6,997 nucleotides of DNA from Candidatus Blautia intestinipullorum (GTDB lineage: Bacteria; Bacillota; Clostridia; Lachnospirales; Lachnospiraceae). The DNA is taken from positions 1 to 6,997 of the forward strand of contig DWVA01000315.1 in the NCBI GenBank assembly GCA_019120475.1, given 5' to 3'. The first letter of the stretch is position 1; each line of letters opens with the position of its first letter. Shown here in pieces: positions 1 to 6,220 of the stretch. A program made the translations under genes and the position numbers. The notes under the pieces were generated by a model that was not told where the DNA came from, ran no database searches, and saw nothing but the letters and a program-made list of their open reading frames with translations.

Positions 1-342
1 GTGTATTTCATCTACAAAAAGAATATCTCCCTCCTGAAGATTATTCAGAATGGCCGCCATTTCCCCGGGTTTCTCAATGGCCGGACCGGAAGTTACCTTC
101 ATATGTACCCCCATCTCATTGGCGATGATCCCGGACAGAGTTGTTTTTCCCAATCCGGGAGGGCCGTAAAAGAGAACGTGATCCAGCGGGTCATGCCGCT
201 GCTTTGCCGCTTCTATGTAGATTTTTAATGTATTTTTTGTCTTTTCCTGACCGATGTATTCATCCAGGGTCTGTGGTCTGAGACTCCCCTCTAAGGGAAA
301 ATCCTCTTCTGTGACATCGGTAGTGATCACTCTTTTTTCCAT
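1..342 (-). CDS. ruvB: RuvB, Holliday junction branch migration helicase (N-terminal 114 residues, cut by window edge)
   Basis: RuvB is the hexameric AAA+ motor that, with RuvA, drives branch migration of Holliday junctions during recombination and repair in the cytoplasm. Only the first 114 codons are inside the window; the family is usually about 330-350 residues, so the C-terminal two thirds lie beyond position 1. Visible are the N-terminal LRPQTLDEYIGQ segment (residues 21-32), the Walker A motif GPPGLGKT (60-67) and the Walker B/DExH motif ending in VDEIH (110-114), all typical of RuvB. The ATG at 342-340 is preceded by AGGAG (353-349) with a 6-nt spacer, and this site overlaps the TAG stop of ruvA (354-352). 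Only 9 nt separate the two genes, so they are almost certainly co-transcribed and translationally coupled. The reading frame is open to the edge with no sign of disruption. Confidence 0.96.
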   Translation of the reverse strand, partial: MEKRVITTDVTEEDFPLEGSLRPQTLDEYIGQEKTKNTLKIYIEAAKQRHDPLDHVLFYGPPGLGKTTLSGIIANEMGVHMKVTSGPAIEKPGEMAAILNNLQEGDILFVDEIH

Positions 343-351
343 AAATTACTC

Positions 352-960
352 CTACAGATTTTTGAGAGCTGCCTTCAGGATTCCCTCAACATCGTCCGGA
401 GATACGTCTGTCACCTTCCGGACCGCCCGGAGAGCCTCCGTACTGCTGTATCCAAGGGCAACCAGCGCCTCCACCGCTTCTTTGCTTCCGTCAAAGGAAG
501 AAACTTCCGCGTCCGTATCTGCTTCCCCATGAGCAAGCTTCGCCTCAAAAGCATCCTCAAGCTTAAGCTTGTCTTTCAGCTCCAGTATCAGTTTCTGCGC
601 CGTCTTTTTGCCGATTCCCGGAGCCCGGGATATTGTTTTTACATCATCTGACAGCACCGCAAAACGAAGCTCGTCTGCAGAAAGCGCAGCAAGAATGCCA
701 AGAGCGGCTTTCGGGCCGATTCCATTTACCCCGAGAAGCAGACGGAATATCTGCAGATCGTCCTTTGTCAGAAAACCGTAAAGCTGCATGGCGTCTTCCC
801 GGATATGAAAATAGGTATGTATTTTTACTTCATCTCGTTCCCGGAGAGCTTTTTCCATAGACGCGCCGGTCATAAATATTTCATATCCGATTCCTCCATT
901 TTCGAGAATCAGAGAAGTTTCAGAGGAATCCACGATTTTTCCCCGTATAAATGAGATCAT
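352..960 (-). CDS. ruvA: RuvA, Holliday junction-binding subunit of RuvAB
   Basis: RuvA binds four-way DNA junctions as a tetramer and loads the RuvB motor. The 202-residue product has the usual family length and three-domain layout. Residues 1-63 form the OB-fold region, including the acidic pin residues E55 and D56 in the motif REDAMQLYGF. Residues 64-132 carry two helix-hairpin-helix DNA-binding motifs (NGIGPKAALGIL, 79-90; PGIGKKTAQKLI, 114-125). An acidic linker (about 134-157) is followed by the C-terminal three-helix domain that contacts RuvB (158-202, EAVEALVALGYSSTEAL). The ATG at 960-958 has AGGAG 12 nt upstream, a rather long spacer, but the start MISFIRGKIV matches the conserved RuvA N-terminus. 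The gene is followed after 9 nt by ruvB. It is separated from the upstream rnf operon by a terminator and probably has its own promoter. No ruvC lies next to it; Firmicutes generally use RecU as the resolvase. Confidence 0.97.
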   Translation of the reverse strand: MISFIRGKIVDSSETSLILENGGIGYEIFMTGASMEKALRERDEVKIHTYFHIREDAMQLYGFLTKDDLQIFRLLLGVNGIGPKAALGILAALSADELRFAVLSDDVKTISRAPGIGKKTAQKLILELKDKLKLEDAFEAKLAHGEADTDAEVSSFDGSKEAVEALVALGYSSTEALRAVRKVTDVSPDDVEGILKAALKNL

Positions 961-1022
961 AATTATTGAAAGCTCCTGTTATTTCTATCTGAATTCAGCT
1001 AAATCGAATTTTCAGCATCACA

Positions 1023-1051
1023 ATCATAACATACACCGGATAAAAACGCAA
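1023..1051 (-). promoter_or_regulatory. Candidate sigma-A-type promoter for ruvAB
   Basis: On the minus strand, TATGAT (1028-1023) is preceded by a TGT extended -10 element. TTGCGT (1051-1046) lies 17 bp upstream as a weak -35 (three of six consensus bases, but with the key TTG). The predicted start near 1016 leaves a leader of about 55 nt before the ruvA ATG. The site lies just downstream of the rnf terminator, where a promoter for ruvAB is expected. No GAAC-N4-GTTC LexA box was found around it. The position and the -10 are convincing; the -35 is marginal. Confidence 0.5.
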
Positions 1052-1094
1052 ATGCCTGAGGAAATACTCTTCTTTTCCGTTTTGTCCTATCATG

Positions 1095-1136
1095 AAAAAA
1101 GCCCCGGACGGATGAGATATCCGCGCAGAGCTTTTT
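1095..1136 (-). terminator. Intrinsic terminator of the rnf operon
   Basis: On the minus strand, AAAAGCTCTGCGCGGAT (1135-1119) pairs with ATCCGTCCGGGGCTTTT (1113-1097). This gives a stem of about 17 bp with one C-C mismatch and a few G-T wobbles around the 5-nt loop ATCTC. It is followed directly by a run of six T (1100-1095, shared with the stem base). It begins about 20 nt after the rnfB stop codon, the right place to end the rnf transcript before ruvA. The opposite strand also ends in a T-rich stretch (CTTTTTCTTT), so it could stop transcription in both directions. Confidence 0.9.
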
Positions 1137-1155
1137 CTTTACACTAACGCTGTTC

Positions 1156-1947
1156 TTATAAAATTACATTCCGCGGGCATACTTCCCTGCAGGCGCCGCA
1201 GTTCGTACACTTCTCATAATCAATATGAGCGCAGAAATTTTCTACGGTGATCGCGCCGTTCGGACATGTCTTTTCGCATTTTTTACAGCCGATGCAGCCT
1301 GTCTCACAGGAAGAAGTTACAGCTTTCCCCTTATCCTGTGAATTGCATCCAACCATTACAGACTGCGTATAAGGAATCAGCTCGATCAAATGACGGGGAC
1401 ATTTTTCCACACATTTTCCGCAGGCTCTGCAGGCGTCTTTGTCTACCACGGCAACGCCGCTGATGATATGTATCGCGTCAAAGGAACATGCCTTGACGCA
1501 GCTTCCGAACCCCAGACAGCCGTATGCGCAGGCTTTTGCGCCGCCGCCGGGTACAAAAGGCATCATTTCGCAGTCCTCGGTGCCTGTATAAATATAATTT
1601 TCCTTTGTTTTATCACATGTTCCGGTACATTTTACAAAAGCCGTCCTGCGGACTGTTTCCACAGCCTCCTGGCCCATAATGCCGGCGATGATCTTTCCTA
1701 CTTCGTTTCCGCCTACCGGACATTTGTTTACCGGAGCTTCTCCTTTGACGATAGCCGCGGCCAGTCCGTCGCAGCCCGGATATCCGCATCCGCCGCAGTT
1801 ATTTCCCGGCAGCGCTTCCCGGACGGCAATCTCCCGTTCGTCTGTTTCCACTGCGAATTTTTTTCCGGCGACTCCGAGAAAAATACCGATAAAGAGACCT
1901 ACGGCCGCAACAACAACAGTTGCTACAATAATTGCTTCAATATTCAT
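1156..1947 (-). CDS. rnfB: RnfB, ferredoxin-accepting polyferredoxin subunit of the Rnf complex
   Basis: RnfB is the electron-entry subunit: it takes electrons from reduced ferredoxin and passes them through a chain of Fe-S clusters into the membrane part of Rnf. The 263-residue protein starts with one hydrophobic membrane segment (about 5-28). Next comes the Fe-S domain with Cys 51, 54, 59 and 76 (C-x2-C-x4-C-x16-C). A block with Cys 107, 111, 126 and 140 follows. Then come two ferredoxin-like pairs: C144/150/154 with C173/176/179/183, and C218/221/224/228 with C247/250/253/257. This fits five and perhaps six [4Fe-4S] clusters, more than the proteobacterial RnfB/RsxB and like clostridial forms. 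The ATG at 1947 has AAGGAGG 7 nt upstream, and 12 nt separate it from the rnfA stop. It is the last gene of the operon. Cluster assignment is inferred from spacing. Confidence 0.97.
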   Translation of the reverse strand: MNIEAIIVATVVVAAVGLFIGIFLGVAGKKFAVETDEREIAVREALPGNNCGGCGYPGCDGLAAAIVKGEAPVNKCPVGGNEVGKIIAGIMGQEAVETVRRTAFVKCTGTCDKTKENYIYTGTEDCEMMPFVPGGGAKACAYGCLGFGSCVKACSFDAIHIISGVAVVDKDACRACGKCVEKCPRHLIELIPYTQSVMVGCNSQDKGKAVTSSCETGCIGCKKCEKTCPNGAITVENFCAHIDYEKCTNCGACREVCPRNVIL

Positions 1948-1959
1948 AATCCCGCCTCC

Positions 1960-2535
1960 TTATATCAGTCCTGAGAATCCGCAGAAAGCGATCGCCATAA
2001 GTCCTGCTGTCAGAAGGACTGTGGGAAAACCTTTAAACGCCTCCGGGATATCGTTATATTCAATTTTCTCACGGATCCCCGCCATAACGATGATGGAAAG
2101 AGTAAAGCCTGCGGCAATGGCAAATCCGTTTACGGTTCCTTCCAGAATGTTGTAATCGTTCTGCACATTAATGAGAGCGACGCCAAGAACGGCGCAGTTG
2201 GTCGTGATCAAAGGCAGATATACACCCAGCGCCTGGTAAAGAGAGGGAATCGCTTTTTTCAGGAACATCTCCACAAACTGAACAAGAGCCGCAATGATCA
2301 GAATGAATACGATCGTCTGAAGATACTCCATATTTGTAGGCACAAGGATAAAACGATAGATCACACTTGTTACAAAAGAAGAAAGAGTGATTACAAATAT
2401 GATCGCGCCGCCCATTCCGGCCGCAGTCTCTATTTTTTTTGAGACTCCCAGGAAAGGACAAAGACCAAGGAACTGGCTGAGCACTACATTATTGACAATA
2501 GCCGAGCTGACGATGATCAGAAGTAATTCTTTCAT
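1960..2535 (-). CDS. rnfA: RnfA, integral membrane subunit of the Rnf complex
   Basis: RnfA is a small membrane protein of the Rnf/Nqr family (PF02508, shared with RnfE and NqrD/NqrE). With RnfE it holds a buried Fe-S centre that carries electrons across the membrane. The 191 residues are nearly all hydrophobic and consistent with six membrane spans. The two signature Cys are present: C26 in LSQFLGLCPFLG and C114 in PLITTNCAVLG. They sit in inverted-repeat halves, as in the related NqrD/NqrE. The ATG (2535-2533) overlaps the rnfE stop in an ATGA junction. A GGGGAGG site lies 9 nt upstream, inside the end of rnfE, so translation is probably coupled. The TAA stop (1962-1960) is 12 nt before rnfB. 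Length and composition are normal for the family. Confidence 0.97.
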   Translation of the reverse strand: MKELLLIIVSSAIVNNVVLSQFLGLCPFLGVSKKIETAAGMGGAIIFVITLSSFVTSVIYRFILVPTNMEYLQTIVFILIIAALVQFVEMFLKKAIPSLYQALGVYLPLITTNCAVLGVALINVQNDYNILEGTVNGFAIAAGFTLSIIVMAGIREKIEYNDIPEAFKGFPTVLLTAGLMAIAFCGFSGLI

Positions 2536-3248
2536 TTCTGTTTACCTCCCCTGCACATAGTATTTCCGCAGGACGCGCAGGCGCCGCCGCATTTCTCGGG
2601 ATTACTGGGATCGATTCCTCTTTTGGCAGCTCCGATCTTGAATTTATTCTGCAGAGCGGAAAGCGCTGCCAGTACGAAGAAGGCGCCGGGGGCCAGTACA
2701 AAGATCGTAATGGGCTCGTAACCGATCTTGCCGGCTGCGGCATCCGCCAGCGGCAGGACCTGATGGCCAAAAAGCTGTCCCGCTCCGATAAGCTCCCGGA
2801 CTGCTCCGATACAGGTAATGCTGAGAGTAAAGCCAAGTCCCATTCCAATACCGTCAAAAAGCGAAGGAATCGGAGGATTTTTGGAAGCATAAGCTTCCGC
2901 CCGTCCGAGAATGATACAGTTTACAACGATCAGAGGAATGTAAAGTCCCAGAGACGCATAAAGGCTTGGGAGGAAGCCCTCCAGAAGCATCTGTACAATG
3001 GTAACGAAGGAAGCTACCACAACGATAAAGGCCGGCATACGGACGCCGTCCGGGATAAATTTCCGAAGAAGAGAGATCATCAGATTGGACGCGGCAAGGA
3101 CGGCCGTTGTCGTAAGTCCCATTCCGATTCCGTTTGTGGCTGAGGTCGTGATTGCCAGAGTAGGACACATTCCAAGCATCAGCACAAAAGTTGGATTTTC
3201 TTTGATAATGCCGTTTACTAGGCGTTCTGCAGGTGTATTTGCTTTCAT
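2532..3248 (-). CDS. rnfE: RnfE, integral membrane subunit of the Rnf complex, with Cys-rich tail
   Basis: RnfE is the membrane partner of RnfA (PF02508) and supplies the other half of the intramembrane Fe-S site. The 238-residue protein shows the family hallmarks: NPTFVLMLGMCPTLA with C28 and LIVVNCIILGRAEAYAS with C111, followed by the GIGMGLGFTLSI segment. About six membrane spans end near residue 200. Unusually notable is the soluble C-terminal tail: after GIDPSNPEK it carries C220, C224, C227 and C232 (C-x3-C-x2-C-x4-C), a possible metal or Fe-S site absent from the short proteobacterial RsxE ends that I know. The ATG (3248-3246) overlaps the rnfG stop (ATGA) and has AGGAGG 6 nt upstream. 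The TGA stop overlaps the rnfA start in the same way, and the tail codons overlap the rnfA ribosome binding site. Confidence 0.96.
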   Translation of the reverse strand: MKANTPAERLVNGIIKENPTFVLMLGMCPTLAITTSATNGIGMGLTTTAVLAASNLMISLLRKFIPDGVRMPAFIVVVASFVTIVQMLLEGFLPSLYASLGLYIPLIVVNCIILGRAEAYASKNPPIPSLFDGIGMGLGFTLSITCIGAVRELIGAGQLFGHQVLPLADAAAGKIGYEPITIFVLAPGAFFVLAALSALQNKFKIGAAKRGIDPSNPEKCGGACASCGNTMCRGGKQK

Positions 3249-3862
3249 TGTGCTCCTCCTTCCACATACCGGAACGCACAGAGTCCGGCGTTGATTCCAT
3301 TTGTCATAGCGTTTGTCGTGATGGTGGCGCCGCTGATCGCGTCAATTTCGTCATCTGCGGCAGCACCGTTTTTCGTGTATGTAAACTTTTCCACTTTTTT
3401 GTCTTTAAACTGGTCTTTGAATTCGTCTGTATCCGCCTTCATTCCCAGTCCGGCGGTTTCCTCTATGGAGAGAATGGAAATGCCGTTCAGTGTTCCGTCA
3501 TTCTGTACGCCCATGGCGAACTGAATATCTCCCCCGTATCCTTCCGAACTCGTAATCGTGAAAGCATATCCCAAAGTCTCGCCGGAAGCGTCCTTAGCGG
3601 TCATGATCTCGTCAACGGTCTGTGCGTCATAGCCGTTTTCATCAAGATATGTTACAAGATCCACCGCCTGTTTTGTTTCATCAGGGAGGAATTCTTCAAA
3701 ACTGTCGGCATCCTCAAAAACTGCCTGATAAGCTTCCTGCTTGGCCTTCTCCTGCTGCTGCGCAATAGGGCCTGCGGTAATGTCCTGCACAATGCCGAGA
3801 GCTAATCCGGCCACCAGTGTAATAACTGTAATAGAAAGGGTGTCTTTTACAATAGAATTCAT
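3245..3862 (-). CDS. rnfG: RnfG, membrane-anchored FMN-carrying subunit of the Rnf complex
   Basis: RnfG is an electron carrier with a covalently attached FMN on the outer side of the membrane. The 205-residue product has one N-terminal membrane helix (about 8-28) followed by an FMN-binding domain. The flavinylation motif DAISGATITT is at residues 174-183, with Thr180 the predicted FMN phosphoester attachment site. ETAGLGMKA (135-143) is a second conserved segment of the family. Attachment requires an ApbE flavin transferase, and no such gene is in this window. The ATG (3862-3860) overlaps the rnfD TGA (ATGA) and is preceded by AAGGAGGG with an 8-nt spacer, a strong site. The stop overlaps the rnfE start. 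Length is normal. The middle part (about 40-95) is rich in acidic residues and is the least conserved-looking region. Confidence 0.96.
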   Translation of the reverse strand: MNSIVKDTLSITVITLVAGLALGIVQDITAGPIAQQQEKAKQEAYQAVFEDADSFEEFLPDETKQAVDLVTYLDENGYDAQTVDEIMTAKDASGETLGYAFTITSSEGYGGDIQFAMGVQNDGTLNGISILSIEETAGLGMKADTDEFKDQFKDKKVEKFTYTKNGAAADDEIDAISGATITTNAMTNGINAGLCAFRYVEGGAQ

Positions 3863-4839
3863 GCTTTTTTCCCTCCTTTTCCAAATGCCGTCGGTTTCGT
3901 CGCGCGTTCGATCAGCGGAACCAGAAGGTTGCAGAAGATGATCGCGTAGGAAACTCCCTCTGCCGATCCTCCTAAGAGACGGAAAACAGCAGTTATGACG
4001 CCCAGACAGCAGCCGTACACGATCTGTCCTTTCGGAGTGATCGGAGATGTTACATAGTCCGTAGCCATAAACCAGGCTCCAAGCATCAGTCCGCCGCCGA
4101 ACAGATGGCTCAAAAGATAATTTCCATCAAAGCCCATTCCAGTGGCGAACATATAGCAGATCACAAAAACGGTGAAACTGCCGATATAAGTCAGAGGAAT
4201 CTTAAGATCGATCACTTTAAACACCAGAAGGATCACAGCGCCGATCAGGATAGCCAGTGCGGAGGTTTCTCCAATGGTTCCCTGGATGTTTCCGAGAAAC
4301 AGATTTTTTACCGGCACAGAACTGCCTTCTATAAATCCCTGGGCTTTCAGAGCAGCCAGAGGAGTGGCTCCGGTAACGGTATCCACTACGCCGCGGAAGC
4401 TGTCCGATACAGAAAAGTTTGTCATCTGCGACGCAAAAGAGATCATCAGAAAGCATCTGGCGCCCAGAGCCGGATTCATGAAGTTCTGTCCCAGCCCGCC
4501 GAATAACTGTTTTACAACGATGATCGCGAAAGCGCTTCCCAGAACAGGTATCCAAAGAGGAATCTGAGGCGGCATGTTCAGCGCCAGAAGAAGTCCTGTG
4601 ACAACTGCGCTGAAATCTCCCACAGTATTCGGCTTATGCATAAAATGATCATAGAGCCATTCAAATATTACACTGGAAAGTACGGTTGCCGCTATCACCA
4701 GAAAAGCGTGAAGACCGAAATTCCAGATGCCGAAAAGCGTGGACGGCAAAAGGGCAATTACAACAAGCTGCATGATTCTTTCTGTTGTCATGCAGTCTCT
4801 GATATGTGGATTTGATGATACATTCAGCTTTCGTTCCAT
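3859..4839 (-). CDS. rnfD: RnfD, multi-spanning FMN-carrying subunit of the Rnf complex
   Basis: RnfD (NqrB/RnfD family, PF03116) is a large membrane subunit with a covalently bound FMN, thought to lie close to the ion-translocation path. The 326-residue protein begins with the conserved SSNPHIRD (8-15). It has about nine to ten hydrophobic spans and carries the flavinylation motif VTGATPLAALK (155-165), with Thr159 as the predicted FMN-linked residue. Further family segments are GDFSAVVTGLLLALNMP (74-90), FMNPALGARCF (120-130) and FMATDYVTSPITPKGQ (257-272). The ATG (4839-4837) has AGGGGAG about 7 nt upstream, overlapping the end region of rnfC; the intergenic gap is 14 nt. The stop forms a 4-nt overlap with rnfG. 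Whether the complex pumps Na+ or H+ cannot be told from this sequence. Confidence 0.97.
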   Translation of the reverse strand: MERKLNVSSNPHIRDCMTTERIMQLVVIALLPSTLFGIWNFGLHAFLVIAATVLSSVIFEWLYDHFMHKPNTVGDFSAVVTGLLLALNMPPQIPLWIPVLGSAFAIIVVKQLFGGLGQNFMNPALGARCFLMISFASQMTNFSVSDSFRGVVDTVTGATPLAALKAQGFIEGSSVPVKNLFLGNIQGTIGETSALAILIGAVILLVFKVIDLKIPLTYIGSFTVFVICYMFATGMGFDGNYLLSHLFGGGLMLGAWFMATDYVTSPITPKGQIVYGCCLGVITAVFRLLGGSAEGVSYAIIFCNLLVPLIERATKPTAFGKGGKKA

Positions 4840-4853
4840 TTTTACTCTCCCCT

Positions 4854-6170
4854 CTATTTCTTTCTGCGGCTGGCCAGAACCATTTTCCGCATAGATTTTA
4901 TACTCTGGGTCAGTGGTCTTTTAGCTGGACAGACATAACTGCAGCATCCACATTCACAGCATTCCATACCGTCCATTTTTTCAAAACCGGCCATATCTCC
5001 CCGTTCAGCCAGAGTGGCAAGACGGGCAGGAAGCACATGTCCCGGACAGACGCGCACACACCGGCCGCAGTTGATACAGGCCGTCATTTTTGCCTCTGAC
5101 ACCTGGTCGCGTTCCAGACAAAGGAAGGCGGAGGTGGTCTTTACGCAGGGAACGTTCAGATCATACATGGCAAATCCCATCATAGGACCTCCGGAAACAA
5201 CCTTTGCCGTATCGTCCTTTAATCCTCCTGCAGCTTCTACAAGCTCCTGCATACAGGTTCCCGTAAGCACAGAAAAATTTTTCGGGTTTGCCACAGCGTT
5301 TCCGGTTACCGTGACGATCCGGCTCATAACCGGGCGTCCCGCCACCACAGCCTGATAAATATCGGTAACTGTCTCGACATTATCCACAATACAGCCCACA
5401 TCGGCAGGAAGCATAGAAGAATTGATCTCCCGCCCTGTCACTGCGTAGATCAGTGTACGTTCACCGCCCTGGGGATACTTTGTCATCAGTTCCTTTACTT
5501 CCATTCTGGGGCGGTCTTTCACAAGGGCGCGCATTTTCTCGATGCAATCCGGTTTATTATCTTCAATACAGATGTACCCCTTCGCCTTATCGAAAAGACG
5601 GAGGATCACTTCCAAACCGGAAATCACCTTTTCAGGTTCTTCCAGCATCCTCCTGTAATCGCTGGTAAGATACGGCTCACACTCCGCTCCGTTTACCAGA
5701 ATATACTCGATCTTTTCCGGATCTTTCGGGGCAAGCTTCACATGAGCCGGAAAACCGGCTCCGCCCATTCCTACGACTCCGCCCTCCTGAATACGGGACA
5801 GTATTTCCTCTCTTGACAGGGAGGACAATTCGGCGCTGTCAAATTCTTTTTCCGTATACTGCTGGTCGTTTTCTATGATGATAGAATCTGACATGGTTCC
5901 AGTGGCGGTCAGACGCTTTTCAATCCCTTTTACTGTACCGGAAACAGAAGCGTGAAGAGGTACGGAGACAAATCCTCCTGCTTCCGCGATTTTCTGTCCG
6001 GCAAGAACGTGATCTCCTTTTTTCACGCAGGGAACCGAAGGGGCCCCGATATGCTGCGACAGCGGATACACCATCTCGCCTTTGGGGAGATATTTCTCGA
6101 TTGGACTGTTTTTAGACAGATCCTTGCCGTCATAAGGATGGATTCCACCCTTAAAGGTAAGCTTTCCCAT
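4854..6170 (-). CDS. rnfC: RnfC, NADH/NAD+-reactive subunit of the Rnf complex
   Basis: RnfC is the peripheral cytoplasmic subunit where NAD+ is reduced (or NADH oxidised); it resembles NuoF of complex I. With the start at 6170 it has 438 residues. Seen in order: FKGGIHP (6-12); a biotinyl/lipoyl-like barrel (about 40-100, HASVSGTV); the nucleotide/FMN site GMGGAGFPAHVK (134-145) with NGAECEPYLTSD (160-171) and KYPQGGER (231-238); an SLBB-type region (about 285-325); and two [4Fe-4S] motifs, C365/368/371/375 and C404/407/410/414, each ending in CP. It lacks the long repetitive C-terminal extension of some proteobacterial RnfC. I chose ATG 6170-6168 because AAAGGAGG (6186-6179) sits 8 nt upstream and MGKLTFKGGIHP matches the family start. 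An in-frame ATG at 6191 would add seven residues but has no good ribosome site. It is the first gene of the rnf set. Confidence 0.97.
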   Translation of the reverse strand: MGKLTFKGGIHPYDGKDLSKNSPIEKYLPKGEMVYPLSQHIGAPSVPCVKKGDHVLAGQKIAEAGGFVSVPLHASVSGTVKGIEKRLTATGTMSDSIIIENDQQYTEKEFDSAELSSLSREEILSRIQEGGVVGMGGAGFPAHVKLAPKDPEKIEYILVNGAECEPYLTSDYRRMLEEPEKVISGLEVILRLFDKAKGYICIEDNKPDCIEKMRALVKDRPRMEVKELMTKYPQGGERTLIYAVTGREINSSMLPADVGCIVDNVETVTDIYQAVVAGRPVMSRIVTVTGNAVANPKNFSVLTGTCMQELVEAAGGLKDDTAKVVSGGPMMGFAMYDLNVPCVKTTSAFLCLERDQVSEAKMTACINCGRCVRVCPGHVLPARLATLAERGDMAGFEKMDGMECCECGCCSYVCPAKRPLTQSIKSMRKMVLASRRKK

Positions 6171-6186
6171 ATGTATTTCCTCCTTT
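6171..6186 (-). promoter_or_regulatory. Strong ribosome binding site that fixes the rnfC start
   Basis: AAAGGAGG at 6186-6179 on the minus strand, with an 8-nt spacer to ATG 6170-6168. It lies inside the seven-codon extension that would follow from the upstream in-frame ATG at 6191, so the shorter start is preferred. Confidence 0.85.
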
Positions 6187-6188
6187 AT

Positions 6189-6220
6189 CATAAGCCTTAG
6201 GAACGCTTATGTTTTTTATC
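6189..6220 (+). terminator. Short hairpin plus T-tract facing antisense to rnfC (possible terminator)
   Basis: On the plus strand, CATAAGC (6189-6195) and GCTTATG (6205-6211) form a perfect 7-bp stem around a 9-nt loop. TTTTTTATC and then a second T-run follow directly (6212-6227). Read on this strand it resembles a weak intrinsic terminator, but no plus-strand gene precedes it. It could stop antisense transcripts coming out of rnfC, or be chance, since the T-runs also encode the Lys-rich end of the upstream minus-strand gene. On the minus strand the hairpin has no T-tract after it, so it should not stop read-through into rnfC. Confidence 0.3.

Noticed and set aside
989..998. Perfect 10-bp palindrome CTGAATTCAG upstream of ruvA
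   Set aside because: It is too short and isolated to support an operator call and does not resemble a LexA site.
995..1093. Small minus-strand frame of about 32 codons (MIGQNGKEEYF...) between the rnf terminator and ruvA
   Set aside because: It starts immediately after the terminator T-run with no ribosome binding site, and the candidate ruvAB promoter lies inside it. It looks like chance coding.
1390..1974. Plus-strand open frame of 194 codons opposite rnfB
   Set aside because: It is a shadow of rnfB with no ribosome site and no recognisable family features; the Cys-rich minus-strand frame is clearly the real gene.
2489..3300. Other minus-strand frames overlapping rnfE (2489-2890 and 2854-3300)
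   Set aside because: They are out-of-frame readings of rnfE with low-complexity Ser/Arg-rich products, whereas rnfE itself has intact conserved motifs and a good ribosome site.
3233..3805. Plus-strand open frame of 190 codons opposite rnfG
   Set aside because: It lies fully antisense to the well-supported rnfG frame and has no family resemblance or start signal.
6187..6192. TATGAT as a -10 box for rnfC
   Set aside because: There is no -35 at a suitable distance, and transcription would start within the ribosome binding site, leaving no usable leader.
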